Below are positions 57,416-64,000 of a stretch of DNA of 64,000 nt, in pieces. How positions within the stretch are numbered: the first letter of the stretch is position 1; each line of letters starts with the position of its first letter. Made by a program: the position numbers and the translations under genes. The DNA is taken from NCBI RefSeq assembly GCF_019297855.1, contig NZ_CP079194.1, positions 310,001-374,000 on the forward strand, read 5' to 3'. This DNA is from Gymnodinialimonas ceratoperidinii (GTDB lineage: Bacteria > Pseudomonadota > Alphaproteobacteria > Rhodobacterales > Rhodobacteraceae). The notes under the pieces are model-generated. The model had not been told where the DNA came from, searched no databases, and worked only from the letters and a program-made list of their open reading frames with translations.

Positions 57416-57428
57416 TGATATTTTATCA
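57416..57428. promoter_or_regulatory. Palindrome, candidate GntR operator A
   Basis: TGATATTTTATCA, a perfect 13-bp inverted repeat (TGATA-TTT-TATCA), in the 81-base divergent spacer between the TIGR04076/TRAP operon and the GntR gene. AT-rich in a GC-rich genome. Confidence 0.45.
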
Positions 57429-57433
57429 ACGAT

Positions 57434-57448
57434 ACAGTTTGGAACTGT
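57434..57448. promoter_or_regulatory. Palindrome, candidate GntR operator B
   Basis: ACAGTTTGGAACTGT, a perfect inverted repeat of 6+6 bases with a 3-base centre, ten bases before the GntR ATG. Its size and position suit a dimeric FCD-type regulator that also controls itself. Confidence 0.5.
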
Positions 57449-57457
57449 CAAGCCGTC

Positions 57458-58105
57458 ATGAGTACACCCACCATCGCCCGTCTCGATCCGCTGAAGCTGC
57501 GTGAAAATGTGTACTTCTCGTTGCGGGATGCCTTCACAAGAGGCGACTTTGCGCCCGGCGACGTGTTGAGCCTTCGCAATCTGGCGGATCAGCTCGGAGT
57601 CTCGATGACGCCGGTGCGCGAGGCGGTCCGCCGCCTTGTTGCCGAAGGCGCATTGGTGGACACGGCGTCCCGCAAGCTGATGGTGCCACCCTTCGACGCC
57701 CGACGCGCCGCGGATCTGAAGTCCGCCCGCCTGGCGCTCGAAAGCCTCGTGCTGGCGCAGGCGATGGATCGGATCACACCCGACGGTATCGACGCGCTGG
57801 AAGCCATCCTGAAGCGTCCCAAAGCCGGCCCGGACAACCTGCCCGACCTCGTGACCAATCACGAATTTCACCACATGCTTTACAGCTTCAGCGAGTCCGA
57901 GGTTCTGCTTCCGATGATCGAGGCGCTGTGGCTGCAATACGGTGCCTATCTCAACCTGATCATCAACCGCCCCACGGCGAGCATGATCTCGGAACACATG
58001 CACCACGAAGAAATCCTTGCTGCACTGCGTACCGGCGATAAGGAAAAGGCGCAGGCAGCCTTGGTGGCGGACATTACGCGCTCGTTTCACGTGCTCATCC
58101 CGTAA
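57458..58105 (+). CDS. GntR-family transcriptional regulator with FCD domain
   Basis: 215 residues. An N-terminal winged helix (LRNLADQLGVSMTPVREAVRRL, DxxPVREAL-type) and a C-terminal helical FCD ligand domain with metal-binding histidines (NHEFHHMLYSF, HMHHEEILAAL). FCD regulators respond to carboxylic acids. It is divergent from the TRAP operon and co-directional with the CoA-transferase genes, so it probably controls both. Confidence 0.92.
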   Translation: MSTPTIARLDPLKLRENVYFSLRDAFTRGDFAPGDVLSLRNLADQLGVSMTPVREAVRRLVAEGALVDTASRKLMVPPFDARRAADLKSARLALESLVLAQAMDRITPDGIDALEAILKRPKAGPDNLPDLVTNHEFHHMLYSFSESEVLLPMIEALWLQYGAYLNLIINRPTASMISEHMHHEEILAALRTGDKEKAQAALVADITRSFHVLIP

Positions 58106-58181
58106 GGTGCGCGGCTGCATTGCCCGCAGCACTTGGACCTCCCGCGAGGGTTCGGTATGCGAGTGGCGAAGGAGATCTCAG

Positions 58182-58889
58182 ATGGACAAGACCATAGGAA
58201 GCACGGCCGACGCCGTTGCCGGAATTCCTGACGGCGCAACAGTGATGATCGGCGGATTTGGCGGCTCTGGCGCGCCGATCGAGTTGATCCACGCACTGAT
58301 CGATCAAGGCGCAAAGCACCTCACGGTTGTGAACAACAACGCGGGCAACGGACATGTCGGCCTTGCGGCGCTGATCGAGCAGGGACGGGTCGACAAGCTG
58401 ATCTGCTCCTTCCCCCGCTCGGCTGACCCGAGCGTTTTCGTCGATACCTACCACGCCGGAAAAATCGAGCTGGAGATCGTGCCGCAGGGCACATTGGCAG
58501 AGCGTATTCGCGCCGGCGGTGCAGGCATCCCCGCCTTCTACACGCCGACGGCCTACGGCACCGAAGTGGCGGAGGGGAAACCCGTCGAGGAGTTCGAGGG
58601 GCGCTTCTATATCCGCGAGCGCTGGCTCAAGGCCGACTTCGCGCTGATCAAGGGAGAGCTCGGCGACAGCCACGGCAACATGACCTACCGAATGGCCGCG
58701 CGGAACTTCAATCCGGTGATGGCCATGGCCGCCACAACCACGATTGCGCAAGTCTCGAAAATCGTGCCGCTTGGCGGGATCGATCCGGAACATGTCATCA
58801 CACCCGGCATCTTTGTCGATCACGTCGTCGAGGTCCCTGACCCCGCGCAGGAAGAGACCTTGAACCGAGCGGAGGCCGCGTACCCATGA
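58182..58889 (+). CDS. 3-oxoacid/3-oxoadipate CoA-transferase, subunit A
   Basis: 235 residues. GATVMIGGFGGSGAPIELIHAL at the CoA-binding end, FPRSADPSVFVDTYHAGKIELEIVPQG and GGAGIPAFYTPTAYGTEVAEG are typical of family I CoA-transferase alpha subunits (PcaI, ScoA, AtoD). GGAGATCTCAG precedes the ATG, which decides it over an in-frame upstream extension into the GntR gene. The stop overlaps subunit B (ATGA). Whether the acid is 3-oxoadipate, acetoacetate or another is not decided; no beta-ketoadipate ring-cleavage genes are near. Confidence 0.88.
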   Translation: MDKTIGSTADAVAGIPDGATVMIGGFGGSGAPIELIHALIDQGAKHLTVVNNNAGNGHVGLAALIEQGRVDKLICSFPRSADPSVFVDTYHAGKIELEIVPQGTLAERIRAGGAGIPAFYTPTAYGTEVAEGKPVEEFEGRFYIRERWLKADFALIKGELGDSHGNMTYRMAARNFNPVMAMAATTTIAQVSKIVPLGGIDPEHVITPGIFVDHVVEVPDPAQEETLNRAEAAYP

Positions 58890-59575
58890 TCGATCTTGCA
58901 GAGCACAAATTGTCGAACGCGCAGATTGCATGGCGCGCTGCGCAGGACATCGAAGACGGCGCCTATGTGAACCTCGGTATCGGCTTCCCCGAGATGGTCG
59001 CCCGGTTCCAACCCGAAGGCCGACAGGCGATCTTCCATACCGAGAACGGTGTACTGGATTTCGGAGAAGCCCCCGCGCCCGGCGAGGAAGACTGGGACCT
59101 GATCAATGCCGGCAAAAAGGCCATCACCCTGAAGCCCGGCACCGCGTTCTTCCATCATGCCGACAGCTTCGCCATGGTCCGGGGCGGTCACTTGGATCTT
59201 GCAGTGCTGGGGGCCTATCAGGTGGCGCAGAACGGTGATCTGGCCAATTGGTCCACCGGCAAGGGCGGGATTCCTGCCGTCGGCGGCGCGATGGACCTTG
59301 TGCAATCTGCCAAGCGGATCGCCGTGCTGACGGACCATGTCACCAAAAAGGGCGATCCGAAACTGGTCGAGCGTTGCACCATGCCTCTGACCGGCGTCGG
59401 CTGCGTCACGCGGATCTACTCGTCATTGGCCGTGATCGATATCTTGGATGGGCACTTCGTTCTGCGCGAAAAGGTGGCACGCCTGTCGATGGACGATCTG
59501 CAATCGGTGACAGGCGCGCCCCTGCATGTGGAGGGCGATGTCGTCGATCTCAACTGTCCTGACGATCTGGCGTGA
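58886..59575 (+). CDS. 3-oxoacid/3-oxoadipate CoA-transferase, subunit B
   Basis: 229 residues. The catalytic glutamate is E53 in HTENGVLDFG; VNLGIGFPEMVARF, KGGIPAVGGAMDLV and TPLTGVGCVTRIYS-like sequences support family I beta subunits (PcaJ, ScoB, AtoA). With subunit A it moves CoA from succinyl-CoA to a 3-oxoacid so that it can be thiolysed. Read with the GntR gene and the TRAP locus, it suggests that the imported acid ends as a 3-oxoacid. Confidence 0.9.
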   Translation: MIDLAEHKLSNAQIAWRAAQDIEDGAYVNLGIGFPEMVARFQPEGRQAIFHTENGVLDFGEAPAPGEEDWDLINAGKKAITLKPGTAFFHHADSFAMVRGGHLDLAVLGAYQVAQNGDLANWSTGKGGIPAVGGAMDLVQSAKRIAVLTDHVTKKGDPKLVERCTMPLTGVGCVTRIYSSLAVIDILDGHFVLREKVARLSMDDLQSVTGAPLHVEGDVVDLNCPDDLA

Positions 59576-59742
59576 CCTTCAGAGCCTACGAGAACCGGGC
59601 TCACCCGGATCGACCCTGACGCCACGCCAAGGGTCCGAGTCGTCTTGCATCGGGACCTGCCCTGCATATGTCGACTATTCATCATCCTTGCCGCGCCTGA
59701 GGCCCGGCTGATCCCGCACCAAAGCCTGCACAGAGGTAGACC

Positions 59743-60741
59743 ATGGACCGATTCTCCCTTCTCGACCTCTCTCCGATCCCCGAAGGCGGCACCGCGGCCG
59801 ATGCTCTGGCGAATACGCTGAACCTTGCCCGCACGGCCGAGGCTTGTGGCTACCATCGCTACTGGCTGGCGGAGCATCACAACATGCCGGGCATTGCCAG
59901 CGCTGCAACGTCCTTGGTGATCGGGCATGTCGCGGCAGGCACGAAGACGATTCGCGTCGGGGCGGGCGGCATCATGCTGCCAAATCACGCGCCTTTGGTG
60001 ATCGCCGAACAATTCGGCACGCTTGCGACGCTTCATCCCGATCGCATCGATCTGGGACTTGGGCGCGCGCCGGGAACCGATGGCGTTACGGCCCAAGCCT
60101 TGCGGCGTCACCTTGATGCAAACGACAGCTTTCCCCAGGACGTGGTCGAACTGCTCGGCTATTTTGACGATGCGGACGATGTCGCGCGGATCAGGGCGAT
60201 CCCCGGACAGGGCACGCATGTGCCGGTCTGGATCCTCGGTTCCAGCCTCTATGGTGCGCAAATGGCGGCGCATTTCGGGCTGCCCTACTCCTTCGCGTCC
60301 CACTTCGCACCCGCGATGCTCGAACAGGCGATCGCCACCTACCGCGAGAGCTTTCGTCCGTCGAAGTGGCTGGAACGGCCCTATTTCATGATGGCGGCAG
60401 GCGTCTGCGCGGCCGAGACCGATGAAGAGGCCGAGTATCTGCGGTCATCACAATTGCTGGCCTTCGCGCGGTTGCGGACTGGCCGCCCCGGCAAACTGCC
60501 TCGCCCGGTCGAGGACCTTGGCTTGGAAATACCGCCTTCAATTCTGCCGCAGATCCAGCACGCGCTCTCCTGCTCTGCCACCGGCAGCCTGCAGACGGTG
60601 CGCGAACAGCTTGGCAAGCTGGCAGAGACCTATCAGCCCGATGAGATGATCGTCACAGGGATGATCCACGATCATGACGCGCGGCTGAAATCCTTCACCC
60701 TCGCGTCCGAGGCGCTAAAGGACATTGCGCAGCCTGCGTGA
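59743..60741 (+). CDS. LLM-class flavin-dependent oxidoreductase (MsnO8-type)
   Basis: 332 residues with the luciferase-like barrel: [58 protein letters not shown] and [13 protein letters not shown]. Typical of FMN/F420-type monooxygenases annotated MsnO8. 167 bases after the CoA-transferase with its own ribosome region, so it need not be part of that operon. Substrate unknown. Confidence 0.88.
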   Translation: MDRFSLLDLSPIPEGGTAADALANTLNLARTAEACGYHRYWLAEHHNMPGIASAATSLVIGHVAAGTKTIRVGAGGIMLPNHAPLVIAEQFGTLATLHPDRIDLGLGRAPGTDGVTAQALRRHLDANDSFPQDVVELLGYFDDADDVARIRAIPGQGTHVPVWILGSSLYGAQMAAHFGLPYSFASHFAPAMLEQAIATYRESFRPSKWLERPYFMMAAGVCAAETDEEAEYLRSSQLLAFARLRTGRPGKLPRPVEDLGLEIPPSILPQIQHALSCSATGSLQTVREQLGKLAETYQPDEMIVTGMIHDHDARLKSFTLASEALKDIAQPA

Positions 60742-61012
60742 AGCATCGCATCGGTTTGGATCAAATTTGAGGGGGGGTTCGACCTCTGCACGGCGACCCA
60801 TGTCGGCCGGAGAGAATGGTGCCCAGGAGAAGACCTTTACTGAAAACCAAACCTCATAAAACCCTGCTTTTTCAGATGCTAAGCCTCGAGCTCCTTCCCG
60901 AGTGTGGACCTGCAAGGGACCGAATTGTGGACCTGCGCAGGAAATTCCTAGCGAAAACGCGAGAGTGGCGTCAAGTTATTCGGGGAAGGGTCGCCCGAGA
61001 CAGGAACACAGC
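60742..61012. other. Gene-poor region after the LLM gene
   Basis: 271 bases with no convincing coding frame; open frames here lack a ribosome site or recognisable protein. It contains the direct repeat and a run of G (GAGGGGGGGTTCG near 60770). It marks the change from core genes to the restriction locus. Confidence 0.5.
60903..60936. repeat. 11-bp direct repeat
   Basis: TGTGGACCTGC at 60903-60913 and again at 60926-60936, 23 bases apart (start to start), in the gene-poor stretch before hsdR. It could be an operator or a recombination scar; nothing else supports either. Confidence 0.45.
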
Positions 61013-61192
61013 GTGAGCAAGTCCAAATTAAGCAAGCTAATCTTCTTCCTTGGGGGTGCATCTCTCCTTGCAGTGCTGTTGGGCGGTGCCTTTGGTATCG
61101 CAGCTATCGCTGTCCCCGGCATCTGGGGCGTCTTCATCTGCATCGGCGTATTGGTGATCAAGGAAAGGGTTTTCGGGCCGGGCGAGGAGTGA
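61013..61192 (+). CDS. Small two-helix membrane protein, hypothetical
   Basis: 59 residues from GTG at 61013 (CAGGAA upstream). A basic N-terminus (SKSKLSKL), a helix of about 25 residues (LIFFLGGASLLAVLLGGAFG onward), a short loop and a second helix (IWGVFICIGVLVI), and a charged end (KERVFGPGEE). No family was recognised. An in-frame GTG 37 codons upstream exists but has no ribosome site. It may be a random hydrophobic frame, although its amphipathic ends and ribosome site argue mildly for a real gene. Confidence 0.4.
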   Translation: MSKSKLSKLIFFLGGASLLAVLLGGAFGIAAIAVPGIWGVFICIGVLVIKERVFGPGEE

Positions 61193-61382
61193 CCCTTAAA
61201 GTGCACTGACCGGCCATCCGTGCCGGACTGCGCAATGCTGTCCATGCCTCAACGCGAAAGCTGCTCGCCATTCACGTATGCCGTTCGAATTGCAATTGAG
61301 CGTTTGAGGGTATGGAGCACTCTGAGTTGATATTGCGCGGAACCCTGATACGTTCCCAGCCAGTATTTTATTGGCGTTTCAC
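61193..61382. other. Intergenic region upstream of hsdR
   Basis: 190 bases, no gene. A TTGATA at about 61327 followed by a TACGTT-like hexamer could be a promoter for hsdR. Less GC-rich than the core regions. Confidence 0.35.
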
Positions 61383-64000
61383 ATGGTTGCACCGGAACAG
61401 ATTGCACGGAAGAAGTTAGATGGCCTGCTCTCTGAAGCCGGGTGGGTCCTGCAAGAGAAAGACAAGATGAATCGCAACGCGGCCCTTGGGGTCGCGGTTC
61501 GAGAGTTTTCGCTCCCAGCAGGGCCGTGCGACTACCTCCTGTTTGTCGAGGGCAAGGCTGCCGGGGTGATCGAGGCCAAGAAGGCGGGTGTCACCCTGAG
61601 CGGCGTCGCGGAGCAGTCCGAGAAATATATGGCGAAGCTGCCCGACCACCTCGCGCGTTGGCAGGAGACGCTCCGTTTCGACTACGAGAGCACGGGTGAT
61701 GAGACATTTTTCCGCGACACGCGGGACCCTAAGCCGCGGTCACGCCGCCTCTTCGCCTTCCACAAGCCCGAGACCCTGCTTGCGTGGCTCAAGGAACCCG
61801 ACACGCTCAGGGGACGCCTGCAGGGTTTCCCGCGGCTTGACTCCAAGGGCCTTCGTGACTGTCAGATTGAGGCAATCACTGGCTTGGAAAGGTCGTTCGT
61901 CGAGGACCGCCCGCGCGCGTTGATCCAGCTTGCCACCGGGGCCGGAAAAACATTCACGGCCTGCTCGTTCTCGTACCGCCTCATCCGCCATGGTGGCGCG
62001 AAGCGCATCCTCTTTCTCGTAGACCGCAACAACCTGGGCGATCAGACGCTCAAGGAGTTTCAGAACTTCTTACCCCATGCATCGGCCAATCGCTTTACGG
62101 ACACTTATATCGCTCAGCACCTCCATTCACATCGGATCGACCCGGACGCGAAGGTGGTGATCACGACCATCCAGCGCCTCTATTCCATGCTGAAGGGTGA
62201 CGAGATTGTGCCGGAGGATGAGGAGGCTTCGGCCTTCGAGACATGGGTTGGAGATGAAGGCGAAGTCCCGCCACTCGCATACAACGCCGAAATCCCCATC
62301 GAGACATTCGACTTCATCATTACTGACGAATGCCACCGCTCGATCTATGGCCTTTGGCGGCAAGTGCTTGAGTACTTCGATGCGTCGATCATCGGACTGA
62401 CCGCGACACCCTCGAAGCACACTCTCGGGTTCTTCAATCAGAACCTCGTCGCGGAATATCCCTACGAGCGTTCCGTCGCGGATGGTGTGAACGTGGGCTA
62501 CGAGGTGTACCGCATCCGCACGCGTGTGACGGAGCAGGGTGGAACAGTGGACGGCGCAGGCTTTCAGGTGCCGGTGCGAGACAAGCGGACCCGAGCGGTG
62601 CGCTACCGGGAACTCGATGAAGATATCGACTATACGAGCAAAGAGCTGGATCGGTCTGTGGTCAACCCGAACCAGATCAGGACCATTCTTCAGACCTTCA
62701 AGGACCGAGTTTTCACGGAGCTCTTCCCTGAGCGGTCCGGGGAATGGCTGCCTAAGACCCTAATCTTTGCCAAGGACGACAGTCATGCGGAGGAGATAGT
62801 CCTCGCGGCCCGAGAGGTTTTTGGTGAAGGCAACGACTTCGCCAAGAAGATCACCTACCGGAACACCGGTGAGGACCCGAAGTCGCTCATCAAGGCCTTC
62901 CGAGTCGATCCCTTTCCGCGCATCGCTGTAACCGTGGACATGATCGCCACCGGGACCGACATCAAGCCCGTCGAAGTCCTGATCTTCATGCGCGACGTGA
63001 AGTCGGAGGGGTACTACGAGCAGATGAAGGGACGCGGCGTCCGCACCATCCCTGACGCCGATCTCAAGGCTGTCACGCCGGATGCACAAACCAAGACCCG
63101 CTTCGTCTTGATCGACGCCGTGGGGGTTTCCGAGACCAAGAAGTCGGCCTCGCAACCCCTTGAACGCAACCGTTCAGTCAGCTTTGACGCTTTGATAGAT
63201 CAGATCGCTCAGGGGCGCCGCGACGAGGACGCGCTTTCATCCCTTGCGGCGCGCCTTGCTGCCCTTGACCGGAAGCTAGACGACGAGGACCGCGTGAAAG
63301 TAGCTGCAGCTGCGGATGGAAAGACGCCGCGCGACCTTGCCAATGCGCTTCTCGATGCGATCGATCCAGACAAGCAGGTAGCCGCCATCGCCGACGCGCA
63401 TGGGCCGGTTTGCACGCCGGAGGAAGAGCGGAAGGTCATTGAGGCATTGATCGAGGACGCTTGCAGGCCATTTGACAATCCCGATACGCGAGAGATCTTG
63501 AAGCGCCTAAAGCAGCAATCCGAGCAGTTTATTGACGAGGGTACCCCCGATGAGGTCACGAACGCGGGCTTTGACCTTAACCGGGCAGAGCAGACGGTCT
63601 CGTCGTTTCGAGAATTCATAGAAGAGAACAAGGATGAACTAACGGCGCTGCAAATCCTCTACAATCAGCCAAGGGGACAGCAGCGGCTGACCTATGGTGC
63701 GATCAGGGAGCTTGTTGAAGCCCTCACCGCACCACCTTTGTACCTTGCGACCCATAACGTCTGGCAGGCCTACAAGCGTCTCGACGCAGCGAAAGTCCGC
63801 GGCGCTCCGGTGGACGACCAGTTGACCGAAGTGGTGTCTCTGGTCCGCTTTGCATTAGGGCAGGAGGACACGCTGGAACCCTTCGCGGACAAGGTTGAGC
63901 AGCGGTTCAATCTGTGGCTGGGTCGCGAGAAAAAGGCAGGGCGGGAGTATTCGGAAGACCAGACAGGGTGGCTCCGCGCCATCGCGTCGTTTATAGCCGC
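61383..64000 (+). CDS. hsdR: Type I restriction enzyme R subunit (HsdR), 3' end outside window
   Basis: Open from the ATG at 61383 to the window edge, 872 codons without a stop. A PD-(D/E)xK nuclease domain near the N-terminus (D50 in CDYLLFVEGKAAGVIEAKK, with E64 and K66). An SF2 translocase follows: Walker A LATGAGKT (K189), DECH box (D315-H318 in IITDECHRS), motif III GLTATPS, motif V MIATGTDIKPVE and motif VI QMKGRGVRT. A helical C-terminal domain begins near residue 600. HsdR cuts unmethylated DNA after ATP-driven translocation with HsdM and HsdS, which should follow outside the window. No strong ribosome site precedes the ATG. Confidence 0.9.
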   Translation, partial: MVAPEQIARKKLDGLLSEAGWVLQEKDKMNRNAALGVAVREFSLPAGPCDYLLFVEGKAAGVIEAKKAGVTLSGVAEQSEKYMAKLPDHLARWQETLRFDYESTGDETFFRDTRDPKPRSRRLFAFHKPETLLAWLKEPDTLRGRLQGFPRLDSKGLRDCQIEAITGLERSFVEDRPRALIQLATGAGKTFTACSFSYRLIRHGGAKRILFLVDRNNLGDQTLKEFQNFLPHASANRFTDTYIAQHLHSHRIDPDAKVVITTIQRLYSMLKGDEIVPEDEEASAFETWVGDEGEVPPLAYNAEIPIETFDFIITDECHRSIYGLWRQVLEYFDASIIGLTATPSKHTLGFFNQNLVAEYPYERSVADGVNVGYEVYRIRTRVTEQGGTVDGAGFQVPVRDKRTRAVRYRELDEDIDYTSKELDRSVVNPNQIRTILQTFKDRVFTELFPERSGEWLPKTLIFAKDDSHAEEIVLAAREVFGEGNDFAKKITYRNTGEDPKSLIKAFRVDPFPRIAVTVDMIATGTDIKPVEVLIFMRDVKSEGYYEQMKGRGVRTIPDADLKAVTPDAQTKTRFVLIDAVGVSETKKSASQPLERNRSVSFDALIDQIAQGRRDEDALSSLAARLAALDRKLDDEDRVKVAAAADGKTPRDLANALLDAIDPDKQVAAIADAHGPVCTPEEERKVIEALIEDACRPFDNPDTREILKRLKQQSEQFIDEGTPDEVTNAGFDLNRAEQTVSSFREFIEENKDELTALQILYNQPRGQQRLTYGAIRELVEALTAPPLYLATHNVWQAYKRLDAAKVRGAPVDDQLTEVVSLVRFALGQEDTLEPFADKVEQRFNLWLGREKKAGREYSEDQTGWLRAIASFIA

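Noticed and set aside
58084..58098. A GTTTCACGTG half-site at the end of the GntR gene
   Set aside because: Only one half of the parS palindrome is present, and it lies in coding sequence far from parAB.
57377..58132. An upstream extension of the TIGR04076-like gene running antisense to the GntR gene
   Set aside because: The GntR gene has clear winged-helix and FCD domains, and the ATG at 57376 has a ribosome site.
61442..62763. Several short plus-strand frames within the hsdR region
   Set aside because: They lie out of frame with the continuous hsdR reading frame that carries all helicase and nuclease motifs. No frameshift in hsdR is needed.

Overview
The window reads as a chromosomal segment of a marine-type alphaproteobacterium of the order Rhodobacterales (Roseobacter/Rhodobacter group). 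The gene order rho-mnmE-mnmG-rsmG-parA-parB, hemW-rdgB-rph, hrcA-grpE and maf-aroE-coaE-dnaQ | fxsA-secB | timA-mltA-smr is the origin-proximal order I associate with that order. The sequence is GC-rich with GC-rich third positions. No rRNA or tRNA gene, CRISPR array or insertion sequence was seen.

Layout. 1-5 kb: the 3' end of an MscS channel gene, a ThDP enzyme, a divergent pair of a FAD oxidoreductase and the tRNA methyltransferase mnmD, a DMT exporter and a cytochrome c. 5-17 kb: idi, an overlapping hslV-membrane protein-aldo/keto reductase-hslU operon, a lipoprotein hydrolase, then smr/mltA/timA, fxsA, secB and dnaQ/coaE/aroE/maf. 17.38-17.91 kb: an AT-rich divergent intergenic region that is the best candidate for oriC. 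17.9-24.7 kb: rho, mnmE, mnmG, rsmG, parA and parB, with two perfect 16-bp parS palindromes, one of which contains the probable mnmG start codon. 24.7-37.9 kb: hemW/rdgB/rph, hrcA/grpE, mutS, maeB, dnaJ/dnaK and alkB, i.e. chaperone, repair and housekeeping genes.

37.9-48.1 kb is a cell-surface polysaccharide region: an ABC-2 export permease, cysQ (PAP phosphatase), kdsB (CMP-Kdo synthesis), four glycosyltransferases, galU and a protein with two sulfotransferase domains in tandem. Together these suggest a Kdo-linked, sulfated surface glycan. 48.1-52 kb holds ptsN, hpf, lptB/A/C and an RNase D-like exonuclease. 52-59.6 kb is a catabolic/uptake locus: an alpha/beta hydrolase, a TRAP transporter (dctP, dctM, dctQ), an aldo/keto reductase whose catalytic His position is Phe, and a small Cys-containing protein. 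These are divergent from a GntR/FCD regulator and a two-subunit CoA-transferase, with two palindromes in the shared 81-bp intergenic region. An LLM flavin oxidoreductase follows.

From about 60.7 kb the character changes: a gene-poor stretch with a short direct repeat and a tiny membrane protein, then the first 872 codons of a type I restriction enzyme R subunit (hsdR) that runs off the window end. This is probably the edge of an accessory island.

Nothing here is certainly a new system. The points most worth a second look are the surface glycan region with its tandem sulfotransferase, the candidate origin with its parS sites, and the TRAP/aldo-keto locus.
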